A DNA stretch of 64,000 nt from positions 1 to 64,000 of the forward strand of contig NZ_CABVHU010000003.1 in the NCBI RefSeq assembly GCF_902497855.1, written 5' to 3'. Shown piece after piece: positions 57,072 through 64,000 of this stretch. Positions within the stretch are counted from its first letter, which is position 1; the number at the start of each line of letters is the position of its first letter. The notes under the pieces are model-generated. The model made no database searches, was not told where the DNA came from, and saw only the letters and a list, made by a program, of their open reading frames with translations. The position numbers and the translations under genes are program-made. This stretch comes from Pseudomonas fluorescens (lineage in GTDB: Bacteria; Pseudomonadota; Gammaproteobacteria; Pseudomonadales; Pseudomonadaceae).

Positions 57072-57267
57072 TCCTAAGGGGCGGGTCGACACGGCTATGA
57101 CACGTACAGCCTTCCCGCCCCGGGTAAGGTGTTCGTGTCATAGGTCTTGTCAAACCCTGCGTTCCGTCTGATGCGGACGCTGGGGTCGCATACGCCATGG
57201 TCTTTTGACCAAGTATGTTGACGTATGCCGGACGAGCATGGCGCTCGTGGGAGACTACTCCCCTAGG
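57072..57267 (-). promoter_or_regulatory. yybP-ykoY manganese riboswitch and expression platform
   Basis: On the minus strand the aptamer runs 57267-57180. Closing helix CTAGGGG / CCCCAG; loop 1 GGGGAGTAG (57263-57255); the conserved GTCAACATACTT (57222-57211), both diagnostic of this class. Downstream, two strong pairings interleave: CTATGACACG/CGTGTCATAG (57095-57104 with 57134-57143) and GGGGCGGG/CCCGCCCC (57078-57085 with 57114-57121). They exclude each other; the second abuts the AGGA ribosome site. High Mn2+ probably favours the exposed-site form. Confidence 0.82.
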
Positions 57268-57321
57268 ACGGAGCGGATTCTGCCTAGGCAAATCCGATTG
57301 AGCAAGCCCCAATGACGCTTT

Positions 57322-57406
57322 TCGTAGGAGCCAGCGGTGCGGCGATCCGACTTGCCGGCGAAGGCTCTCTTGAGGGCGCCTTCGCCGGCAAGCCTGGCTC
57401 CTACGG
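57322..57406. repeat. REP pair (REPIN) with a 16-bp insertion
   Basis: Left unit GTAGGAGCCAG followed by the extra CGGTGCGGCGATCCGA and then CTTGCCGGCGAAG; the right unit is a standard inverted GTAGGAGCCAGGCTTGCCGG. It lies between rsmC and the riboswitch leader. Confidence 0.85.
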
Positions 57407-57415
57407 GGCCGATTT

Positions 57416-58414
57416 TCAGCCGCGCTTGGCCCGGTAGATCCTGAAACCTTGCCCCTCGGCCTTGATTGCACAGACACCCAGATGCTCTTCGATCAGCGGT
57501 TGATACTTCAGGAAGCTGTTGGCTACCAACCGAAGTTCGCCACCATTTTTCAGATGTTTGGCTGCTTTTCGCAGCAAGTTCTCCGTGGCGTGATAGTCGG
57601 TATGGACCCCGACATGGAAGGGCGGGTTGCTCAGGATGGCACTCAAACCCATGGGGGCGGCATCGATTCCGTCGCCGGTGATAACGTCCGCTTCTAGGCC
57701 GTTGGCGGCCAATGTCAGACGACTGCTGGCAGCGGCAAACGCATCCACGTCCAGCAAGGTGACCTGATTGTGCGGGTAGCGCCGTTTCACCGCCGCACCC
57801 AGCACGCCGGCGCCGCAACCGAAGTCCAGCAGATGGCCGCTCGGCAACTTGTCCAGATGCTCCAGCAGCAGGGCGCTGCCGCGATCCAGCCGGCCGTGGC
57901 TGAACACACCTGGCAGGCTGATGACTTTCAACGGGCCTTCGGCCAGCGGCAGTTCATATTCCTGGGCCAGGCTTTCCAGTGATTTGGCTTGCGGCGCATT
58001 GGCCACGGTGACCAGCCATAGCTGGCAATGCCGCGCGCTGTCGAGTTTGCGCGGTTTGCCGAAGGGGCTCAGTTGCTTGGCCGCGCCCTCGATGCCGCTT
58101 CGCTTTTCGCCGACCAGGTACACCTCGCGACCTTCCAGGCGCGAGGCGACGGCATTGAGGATGTAATCGGTCAGGTCCTTGGACTTGGGCAGAAACACCA
58201 CGGCGGCGTCGAACCCACGCTCCGGCACCGTTACGCCAAAATGGCTGCGCTGGGCAAACCGCGCGTCCAGGGCCGCTTGATCGCCGGCGTGCCAGCACCA
58301 GCCATGGGCATCGGGCAGACGCGCCAGCAGATCATCGGCGGGCAAGCCGGCCAACAACACCGAACCCTGGAATAATTCAGCCTGGCGAAGCAGTACTTCA
58401 CTGCGCGGATCCAT
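57416..58414 (-). CDS. rsmC: 16S rRNA m2G1207 methyltransferase RsmC
   Basis: A 332-residue two-domain SAM methyltransferase. The C-terminal half has [20 protein letters not shown] (SAM site) and the catalytic [22 protein letters not shown]; the N-terminal half is the degenerate second domain typical of RsmC. RsmC methylates G1207 of 16S rRNA. RlmG is a related alternative, but is usually ~40 residues longer. Start ATG 58414 ([15 protein letters not shown]). It is followed by a REP pair and lies downstream of the hydroxyacid dehydrogenase. Confidence 0.88.
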   Translation of the reverse strand: MDPRSEVLLRQAELFQGSVLLAGLPADDLLARLPDAHGWCWHAGDQAALDARFAQRSHFGVTVPERGFDAAVVFLPKSKDLTDYILNAVASRLEGREVYLVGEKRSGIEGAAKQLSPFGKPRKLDSARHCQLWLVTVANAPQAKSLESLAQEYELPLAEGPLKVISLPGVFSHGRLDRGSALLLEHLDKLPSGHLLDFGCGAGVLGAAVKRRYPHNQVTLLDVDAFAAASSRLTLAANGLEADVITGDGIDAAPMGLSAILSNPPFHVGVHTDYHATENLLRKAAKHLKNGGELRLVANSFLKYQPLIEEHLGVCAIKAEGQGFRIYRAKRG

Positions 58415-58447
58415 CATCTGCTCCTTGAAAAAAAGTGTCGCAGTTTA

Positions 58448-59413
58448 TCAACTGACGACCCGCAGCGCTTTACCGCTGAAATACCCCTGGGCGTTCTCGG
58501 TCAATTGGCCAACGATCCGCTGCCGTGCTTCGCGACTGCCCCAGGCGTTGTGCGGCGTGACGATCAGCCGTGGGATGTCATGGGCCAACAGCGGGTTGCC
58601 AGCGGTCGGTGGCTCGACGCTCAGCACGTCGGTGGCCGCGCCGCCCAGGTGACCGTTGCGCAAGGCGTCGGCCAAAGCCTGTTCGTCGATCAGGCCACCG
58701 CGAGCGGTGTTGACCACGAAGGCGCCGGGTTTCATCGACGCCAGTTCCGGGGCACCGATGAAGTGGCGGGTGTGTTCGTTGAGCGGGCAGTGCAGGGTCA
58801 GCGCGTCGATTTGCGGCAGCAGTTCATCCAGTGGCAAGCGATCCGGCCGGGCCGGGCGTCCCGGAATCTGCCCCAGCAACACGCGCATGCCAAACGCTTC
58901 GGCCAGCCGTGCGACCGCGCCGCCCAATTCGCCGTGCCCGAGCAGGCCGAGGGTTTTGCCTTCCAGTTCGACAATCGGATAGTCCAGCAGGCAGAACTGT
59001 TTTGCCTGCTGCCAGCGTCCTTCGCCGACGGCTTTCTGGTAGTCGGCCAGGCGTGTCGCCAGATTGAGCAGCAACATGATTGTGTGTTGAGCCACCGACG
59101 GGGTGCCGTAACCCTGACAGTTGCACACGGTTATGCCATGGGCGCGGGCAGCGACGAGGTCGACGTTGTTGGTGCCGGTGGCGGTGATCAGGATCAGCTT
59201 CAGCTCGGGGCTGGCGGCGATGGCACCGGCATCGATCGGGATTTTGTTGCTGATGGCGACGGTGGCACCCTTGAGGCGTTCGACGACCTGGTCAGGCGTG
59301 GTCTGTGCAAATAGCTGCAGTTCGCTGAAACAGGCACGCAACGGACTGAGGTCGAGATCGCCCAGGTCCAGGGAGGGATGGTCGAGGAAAACGGCGCGGC
59401 GAGAGTTCGTCAT
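58448..59413 (-). CDS. D-2-hydroxyacid dehydrogenase (hydroxypyruvate reductase-like)
   Basis: A 321-residue NAD(P)-dependent D-2-hydroxyacid dehydrogenase. NAD-binding GLLGHGELGGAVARLAEAFG, and the catalytic Arg-Glu-His set in NTARGGLIDEQAL, DVLSVEPP and VTPHNAWGS. It may reduce hydroxypyruvate or glyoxylate, or oxidise D-glycerate; the substrate is not fixed by sequence. Start ATG 59413 (MTNSRRAVFLDHPSLD). It lies 33 bp before rsmC in the same direction, and divergent from the LysE gene. Confidence 0.88.
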   Translation of the reverse strand: MTNSRRAVFLDHPSLDLGDLDLSPLRACFSELQLFAQTTPDQVVERLKGATVAISNKIPIDAGAIAASPELKLILITATGTNNVDLVAARAHGITVCNCQGYGTPSVAQHTIMLLLNLATRLADYQKAVGEGRWQQAKQFCLLDYPIVELEGKTLGLLGHGELGGAVARLAEAFGMRVLLGQIPGRPARPDRLPLDELLPQIDALTLHCPLNEHTRHFIGAPELASMKPGAFVVNTARGGLIDEQALADALRNGHLGGAATDVLSVEPPTAGNPLLAHDIPRLIVTPHNAWGSREARQRIVGQLTENAQGYFSGKALRVVS

Positions 59414-59504
59414 CAACTGTACCTTTTGTGCATTGAACTGAAGGCGTAATCTGCCGAGCCTACCAGATGAAACAAACAGTTACGCTTGGCCAAAAGGAGT
59501 TCCC

Positions 59505-60134
59505 ATGTACTGGACAGAGTTCTTGACCGTTGCCCTGATTCATTTGCTGGCCGTTGCCAGCCCAGGCCCGGACTTTGCCGTGGTGGTCCGTGAAAGCGTG
59601 ACCCACGGTCGTCGCGCCGGCACCTGGACGGCGCTGGGCGTCGGCACGGCCATTTTCCTGCATGTCGGTTACTCGTTGCTCGGCATCGGCCTGATCGTGT
59701 CGCAGTCGATCGTGTTGTTCAACGCCTTGAAATGGGCAGCCGCTGCATATCTGTTGTATATCGGCTTCAAGGCTTTGCGCGCTCGGCCAGCCAGCGCGGT
59801 CACGGACGAACTGCACAAGGAAGCAGGCGAACGTACGGCTCGCGGCGCCTTCACTTCCGGTTTCGTGACCAATGGCCTGAACCCCAAAGCCACGCTGTTC
59901 TTCCTCTCGTTGTTCACCGTAGTGATCAATCCACACACTCCGCTGACGGTGCAGGCTGGTTACGGCATTTATCTGGCGGTGGCCACCGCTGTATGGTTTT
60001 GCCTCGTGGCGATGCTGTTCAGCCAGCAGCGCGTGCGCGCCGGGTTCGCGCGCATGGGCCACTGGTTCGACCGGACCATGGGCGCGGTGCTGATCGCCAT
60101 CGGCGTGAAACTCGCGTTTACCGAGATGCATTGA
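59505..60134 (+). CDS. LysE/RhtB-family amino acid exporter
   Basis: A 209-residue membrane protein with six predicted helices. Family signature LLAVASPGPDFAVVVRESVTHGRRAGTWTALGVGTA at the N-terminus, and FVTNGLNPKATLFFLSLF in the middle. RhtB proteins export threonine, homoserine or related amino acids; the substrate is unknown. A good ribosome site (AAAGGAG) precedes ATG 59505. It is monocistronic, followed by a REP pair. Confidence 0.9.
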   Translation: MYWTEFLTVALIHLLAVASPGPDFAVVVRESVTHGRRAGTWTALGVGTAIFLHVGYSLLGIGLIVSQSIVLFNALKWAAAAYLLYIGFKALRARPASAVTDELHKEAGERTARGAFTSGFVTNGLNPKATLFFLSLFTVVINPHTPLTVQAGYGIYLAVATAVWFCLVAMLFSQQRVRAGFARMGHWFDRTMGAVLIAIGVKLAFTEMH

Positions 60135-60135
60135 T

Positions 60136-60228
60136 CCCTGAAGGAGCCGGCTTGCTGGCGAAAGGTTCGCCGCGGTGTTTCTGAATAACCGCGGTGAGGC
60201 CATCGCCAGCAAGCCGGCTCCTACAGAG
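60136..60228. repeat. REP pair (REPIN)
   Basis: Inverted units of the GAGCCGGCTTGCTGGCG type around ~45 bp. They are slightly diverged from the GCCGGCTTGCCGGC consensus. Located between the LysE and acyl-CoA ligase genes. Confidence 0.82.
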
Positions 60229-60380
60229 GGCCGTGTCTGGGCCGGATACCTACAAGTGCTGGCGCAACGCTATCATTTGCTTGGCTCTACAAATCATTCC
60301 TTTGGCTGATTTGGCTGGCGCACAAGGGCACTAGAGTGCTTGCTTTCAGCCACGACCGTGCAGTCAGAAAAGGGATTCTT

Positions 60381-62063
60381 ATGTTGCAGACTCGCGTTAT
60401 CCCCCCAGCCGAAGGCGCTTACCAGTATCCGCTGTTGATCAAACGGCTGTTGATGTCCGGCGCGCGTTACGAGAAAACCCGCGAGATCATCTACCGCGAC
60501 CAGTTGCGCTACAGCTATCCGACCCTGATCGAGCGGGTCGCACGGTTGGCCAACGTACTCACGGCAGCCGGCGTCAAGGCGGGCGATACCGTGGCGGTCA
60601 TGGACTGGGACAGCCATCGATACCTGGAGTGCATGTTCGCCATCCCGATGATCGGCGCGGTGATCCACACCATCAACGTGCGCCTGTCGCCGGAACAGAT
60701 CCTCTACACCATGAACCACGCCGAGGACCGCTTCGTGCTGGTCAACAGCGAGTTCGTCGGGCTGTACAATGCGATTGCCGGGCACCTGACCACGGTAGAG
60801 AAAACCCTGCTGCTGACCGACCTGCCGGAAAAAACCGCCGATTTGCCGAACCTCGTCGGCGAGTACGAGCAGTTGCTGGCGGCGGCGAGCACGCAGTATG
60901 ACTTCCAGGACTTCGACGAAAACTCGGTCGCGACCACCTTCTACACCACCGGCACCACCGGCAATCCCAAAGGCGTGTACTTCACCCACCGGCAACTGGT
61001 GCTGCACACCATGGGTGTTTCGACGATCATGGGCGCCATCGACAGCGTAAGGCTGCTGGGCACCAACGACGTGTACATGCCCATCACTCCGATGTTCCAC
61101 GTGCACGCCTGGGGCCTGCCGTATGTGGCGACCATGCTCGGCCTCAAGCAGGTCTATCCCGGTCGCTACGACCCGGAATACCTGGTGGAGCTGTGGCGCA
61201 AGGAGAAGGTCACCTTTTCCCATTGCGTGCCGACCATCCTGCAGATGGTCCTCAATGCCAAGGCGGCACAAGGCACGGATTTCGGTGGCTGGAAGATCGT
61301 GATCGGCGGCAGTGCGCTGAACCGTGCGCTGTACGAAGCGGCCAAGGCCAAGGGCATTCAGCTGACCGCCGCCTACGGCATGTCGGAAACCGGGCCGCTG
61401 GTGTCGTGCGCGCACCTCAACGACGAGCTGATGGCCGGCACCGAAGACGAACGCACCACGTATCGGATCAAGGCCGGGGTGCCGGGGCCCCTGGTGGAGG
61501 CGGCAATCGTCGACACCGACGGCAATTTCCTGCCCGCCGATGGCGAGACCCAGGGTGAACTGGTGCTGCGTGCGCCGTGGCTCACCGAAGGTTATTTCAA
61601 CGAGCCGCAGAAGGGCGCCGAGCTCTGGGCCGGGGGCTGGCTGCACACCGGTGACGTGGCGACCCTGGACAGCATGGGGGTGATCGACATTCGCGACCGG
61701 ATCAAGGACGTGATCAAGACCGGTGGCGAGTGGATTTCCTCGCTGGACCTGGAAGACCTGATCAGCCGCCACCCGGCGGTACGCGAAGTAGCAGTGGTGG
61801 GCATTGCCGATCCGCAGTGGGGCGAGCGGCCGTTTGCCTTGCTGGTGATCCGCGAAGGCCAGGTTATCGGGGCGAAGGAACTCAAGGAGCACCTCAAGCC
61901 ATTCGTGGAGCAGGGGCACCTGAGCAAGTGGGCCATCCCGAGTCAGATCGCCCTTGTTACTGAAATTCCCAAGACCAGTGTCGGCAAGCTCGACAAGAAG
62001 CGGATTCGCGTCGACATCACCGAATGGCAAGCCAACAACAGCACCTTCCTCTCGACGCTTTAA
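60381..62063 (+). CDS. Medium/long-chain fatty acid--CoA ligase
   Basis: A 560-residue adenylate-forming ligase that activates fatty acids to acyl-CoA. AMP-binding FYTTGTTGNPKGVYFTH (residues ~195-211), AAYGMSETGPLVSCAH, WLHTGDVATLDSMGVIDIRDRIKDVIKTGGEWISSLDLE (A8 hinge) and the C-terminal lysine in IPKTSVGKLDKKRIR. I chose ATG 60381 (MLQTRVIPPAEGAYQYP), with AAAGGG upstream. It is followed by a DUF1302 gene, as at the P. putida PP_0763-PP_0765 locus, where a medium-chain role has been reported. Chain length is inferred. Confidence 0.9.
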   Translation: MLQTRVIPPAEGAYQYPLLIKRLLMSGARYEKTREIIYRDQLRYSYPTLIERVARLANVLTAAGVKAGDTVAVMDWDSHRYLECMFAIPMIGAVIHTINVRLSPEQILYTMNHAEDRFVLVNSEFVGLYNAIAGHLTTVEKTLLLTDLPEKTADLPNLVGEYEQLLAAASTQYDFQDFDENSVATTFYTTGTTGNPKGVYFTHRQLVLHTMGVSTIMGAIDSVRLLGTNDVYMPITPMFHVHAWGLPYVATMLGLKQVYPGRYDPEYLVELWRKEKVTFSHCVPTILQMVLNAKAAQGTDFGGWKIVIGGSALNRALYEAAKAKGIQLTAAYGMSETGPLVSCAHLNDELMAGTEDERTTYRIKAGVPGPLVEAAIVDTDGNFLPADGETQGELVLRAPWLTEGYFNEPQKGAELWAGGWLHTGDVATLDSMGVIDIRDRIKDVIKTGGEWISSLDLEDLISRHPAVREVAVVGIADPQWGERPFALLVIREGQVIGAKELKEHLKPFVEQGHLSKWAIPSQIALVTEIPKTSVGKLDKKRIRVDITEWQANNSTFLSTL

Positions 62064-62399
62064 GCGTCCCCTGGCGTGTCCGAAAGGGCACGCCAGGCCC
62101 ACCAAGCAAGCGCTTGGCTTGTCAAATCCGGATTTTCAGCCATTCTTGCCGTGCCGACAGGTGTCGGATTGGCGAAAGGACTGTTCCAGAGTGGTTGGCG
62201 CTGCAAATCACACTTTAGAGGGATCAAGCAGTACTACCTGCTGGCTATAGTCCGCTCAAGGATTTTTAAGAACGGAGCACACGCACACACCGGGGCGATG
62301 CAACTTTGGAATGACTTAGGGCTACCTTGGCGCCCAGTCATCCATCGCGTTTTTAAGAGTGCTAATTGCCATAACAATAATGCACATGGAGTAGCGTCG
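62064..62399. other. 336-bp gap before the DUF1302 gene
   Basis: No open frame with coding character. It must contain the promoter and leader of the DUF1302 gene. AT-rich stretch near 62350-62390 (TTTTTAAGAGTGCTAATTGC region) is a plausible promoter area, but I see no convincing -35/-10 pair and no terminator hairpin with T-run after the ligase gene. Confidence 0.5.
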
Positions 62400-64000
62400 A
62401 TGACATCAGTAAACCAGTTCTGGCGCAGGGCGAAACTGCCCCTGGCGGTCAGTCTTGCCTCTACGCTCGCCGGGCCAGCATTCGGCGTCAGTTTCAACGT
62501 TGGTGAAATCGAAGGTCAGTTCGACTCATCCCTGTCGATCGGAGCCAGTTGGTCTACCGAAAGCGCCAACAAGAACCTCATCGGCGTCAACAACGGCGGT
62601 CGCGGCCTGTCCCAGACCTCCGACGATGGTCACTTGAACTTCAAGAGCGGCGAAACCTTCTCGAAGATCTTCAAGGGTATCCATGACCTTGAATTGAAAT
62701 ATGGCGACACCGGCGTTTTCGTCCGTGGCAAATACTGGTATGACTTCGAGCTCAAGGACGAAAGTCGTCCGTTCAAGGACATCAGCGACAGTAACCGCAA
62801 GGAAGGCGCCAAGTCCTCCGGCGGGCAAATCCTCGATGCCTTCGTCTACCACAACTACTCCGTTGCCGATCAGCCGGGCTCCGTGCGTCTGGGCAAGCAG
62901 GTCGTGAGCTGGGGCGAAAGTACCTTCATCGGCGGCGGCATCAACTCGATCAACCCGATCGACGTTTCCGCGTTCCGTCGTCCGGGTGCCGAGATCAAGG
63001 AAGGCCTGATCCCGGTCAACATGTTCTACGTGTCCCAGAGCCTCACCGAGAACCTCTCGACCGAAGCCTTCTACCAACTGGAATGGGACCAGACCGTTAC
63101 CGACAACTGCGGCACGTTCTTCTCGCAACCGGACGTGATTTCCGATGGCTGCGACAACAACCTCGCGGTATTGCGCACCCGCAATGGCCTCAACGGTGCA
63201 CTGGCGGCTGCGGGGCTGCCGGCTGGGCTGCGTAATGCCAGCATCAACACCCTCGCCGCCAGGGGCGTGACCTGGGGCGACCCGGATGAAGGCGTGATCG
63301 TTCGTCGCGGTCCGGATCGCGACGCACGGGACAGCGGTCAGTTCGGCGTGTCCTTCAAATACATGTTCGATCCGCTGGACACCGAATTCGGCGCCTATTT
63401 CATGAATTACCACAGCCGTGCGCCTATTTTCAGCGGCCATGGCGCGCCGGCGAGTGCCTACAGTGGAGCAGGCCTGGTGGGGGGGCTGGTGGGGGCCGGG
63501 GTTCCGCTCGGCGTCGCGGCCGGCCTGGCGCCGACCTTGCTGCCGTTGGTGGTGGCGGGCAACTCCAGCTACTACGTCGAATACCCTGAAGATATTCGCC
63601 TGTATGGTCTGAGCTTCTCCACGACGTTGCCTACCGGTACCGCGTGGAGCGGTGAAGTCAGCTACCGGCCGAATGCGCCGGTTCAGCTCAACACCACCGA
63701 CATCCTCTTTTCCGGCCTGACGCCGCTGAACCCTAACGTCTCCGTGCTTCAGGGGCAGCCAGGGCAGGATCAACAAGGCTATCGCCGCAAGGAAGTGACC
63801 CAGCTGCAGACCACCTTGACCCACTTCTTCGACCAGGTGATGGGCGCCGAGCGGCTGACCCTGGTGGGCGAGGTCGGCTTTACCCACGTCGGCGGCCTGG
63901 AAAGCACTTCCAAGGCGCGTTACGGCCGTGACCCGAGCTACGGTCCTGGTCCGTTGCCAAGTGGCCAGTGCGTGGCATTGAACACGTCCACTTTGGCGGG
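62400..64000 (+). CDS. DUF1302-family outer-membrane protein (partial)
   Basis: At least 533 codons, running off the window end without a stop. An N-terminal signal peptide (FWRRAKLPLAVSLASTLAGPAFG, cleavage near residue 30) leads into DUF1302 features: FNVGEIEGQFDSSLSIGASW, DLELKYGDTGVFVRGKYWYDFEL, and SVRLGKQVVSWGESTFIGGGINSINPIDVSAFRRPG. These are beta-barrel-like and are usually paired with a DUF1329 lipid-associated protein downstream, here outside the window. The start ATG 62400 has GGAG ~8 nt upstream. A hydrophobic glycine-rich stretch near residues 355-385 is unusual. It may pass hydrophobic substrates for the adjacent acyl-CoA ligase. Confidence 0.88.
   Translation, partial: MTSVNQFWRRAKLPLAVSLASTLAGPAFGVSFNVGEIEGQFDSSLSIGASWSTESANKNLIGVNNGGRGLSQTSDDGHLNFKSGETFSKIFKGIHDLELKYGDTGVFVRGKYWYDFELKDESRPFKDISDSNRKEGAKSSGGQILDAFVYHNYSVADQPGSVRLGKQVVSWGESTFIGGGINSINPIDVSAFRRPGAEIKEGLIPVNMFYVSQSLTENLSTEAFYQLEWDQTVTDNCGTFFSQPDVISDGCDNNLAVLRTRNGLNGALAAAGLPAGLRNASINTLAARGVTWGDPDEGVIVRRGPDRDARDSGQFGVSFKYMFDPLDTEFGAYFMNYHSRAPIFSGHGAPASAYSGAGLVGGLVGAGVPLGVAAGLAPTLLPLVVAGNSSYYVEYPEDIRLYGLSFSTTLPTGTAWSGEVSYRPNAPVQLNTTDILFSGLTPLNPNVSVLQGQPGQDQQGYRRKEVTQLQTTLTHFFDQVMGAERLTLVGEVGFTHVGGLESTSKARYGRDPSYGPGPLPSGQCVALNTSTLA

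Noticed and set aside
60294..62105. 603-codon frame antisense to the acyl-CoA ligase
   Set aside because: It mirrors a well-supported gene; in GC-rich DNA the complementary frame of a real gene is often open. Its product is His/Gln/Arg-rich with no family motif.
62526..63887. 453-codon frame antisense to the DUF1302 gene
   Set aside because: The sense strand carries signal peptide, ribosome site and family motifs; the antisense frame has none.

Overview
The window is chromosomal DNA from a Pseudomonas of the P. fluorescens/P. putida type. It starts at the 3' end of a 23S-5S rRNA operon. Gene order then follows the known P. aeruginosa PA46xx block: mksFEB, rimI, ychF-pth-rplY-prs-tRNA-ispE-lolB, hemA-prfA-prmC-moeB-murI-pagL-phr, hemH, uraA-upp, hpt, PA4642-like, mqo. 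GC content is high throughout. More than a dozen Pseudomonas REP elements, mostly inverted pairs (REPINs), sit between genes. All calls come from reading the sequence and from recalled family knowledge; no database search was run.

Layout. 1-0.4 kb: 23S 3' end, 5S, terminator. 0.5-4.1 kb: two PqiA membrane proteins and a six-MCE-domain PqiB/LetB-like envelope lipid-transport protein. 4.2-9.0 kb (minus): MksF-MksE-MksB condensin without the MksG/JetD nuclease. 9.2-10.4 kb: cryptic pseudomonad psi subunit (HolD) and RimI. 10.6-17.4 kb: acidic protein, beta-carbonic anhydrase, unknown cysteine-containing exported protein, AtoE-type transporter, MHS-type MFS transporter, AraC regulator and cupin. 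17.5-21.9 kb: DdlA, a HigBA toxin-antitoxin pair with a visible operator, gamma-glutamyltransferase, tRNA-Met. 22.2-35.6 kb: Fsr-type MFS pump, then the housekeeping block for translation, PRPP, isoprenoid, outer-membrane lipoprotein, heme and cell-wall synthesis.

35.7-44.3 kb: PagL lipid A deacylase, then the most interesting neighbourhood. An operon of RudS-like tRNA desulfidase (DUF523-DUF1722), LitR-like MerR regulator, class I photolyase and a short-chain dehydrogenase sits near a renalase-like flavoprotein, a TIGR01777 epimerase and ferrochelatase. Five copies of the palindrome TGTACA fall in the two promoter gaps, which fits a light-responsive regulon covering UV repair, tRNA thio-modification and flavin/heme functions.

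44.4-64 kb: pyrimidine and purine salvage (UraA-Upp, Hpt), small conserved proteins, malate:quinone oxidoreductase, YajG-like lipoprotein, a 164-bp palindromic MITE-like repeat, acyltransferase, two small proteins (CPXCG and DUF2007), an SRAP/YedK protein with altered active-site residues, an M48 lipoprotein protease, a manganese exporter behind a yybP-ykoY riboswitch, RsmC, a hydroxyacid dehydrogenase, a LysE exporter, an acyl-CoA ligase, and a DUF1302 protein cut off by the window end.

No CRISPR array, prophage, insertion sequence or classical defence island was seen. The accessory pieces are the HigBA module, the REP/MITE repeats and the light-linked cluster.
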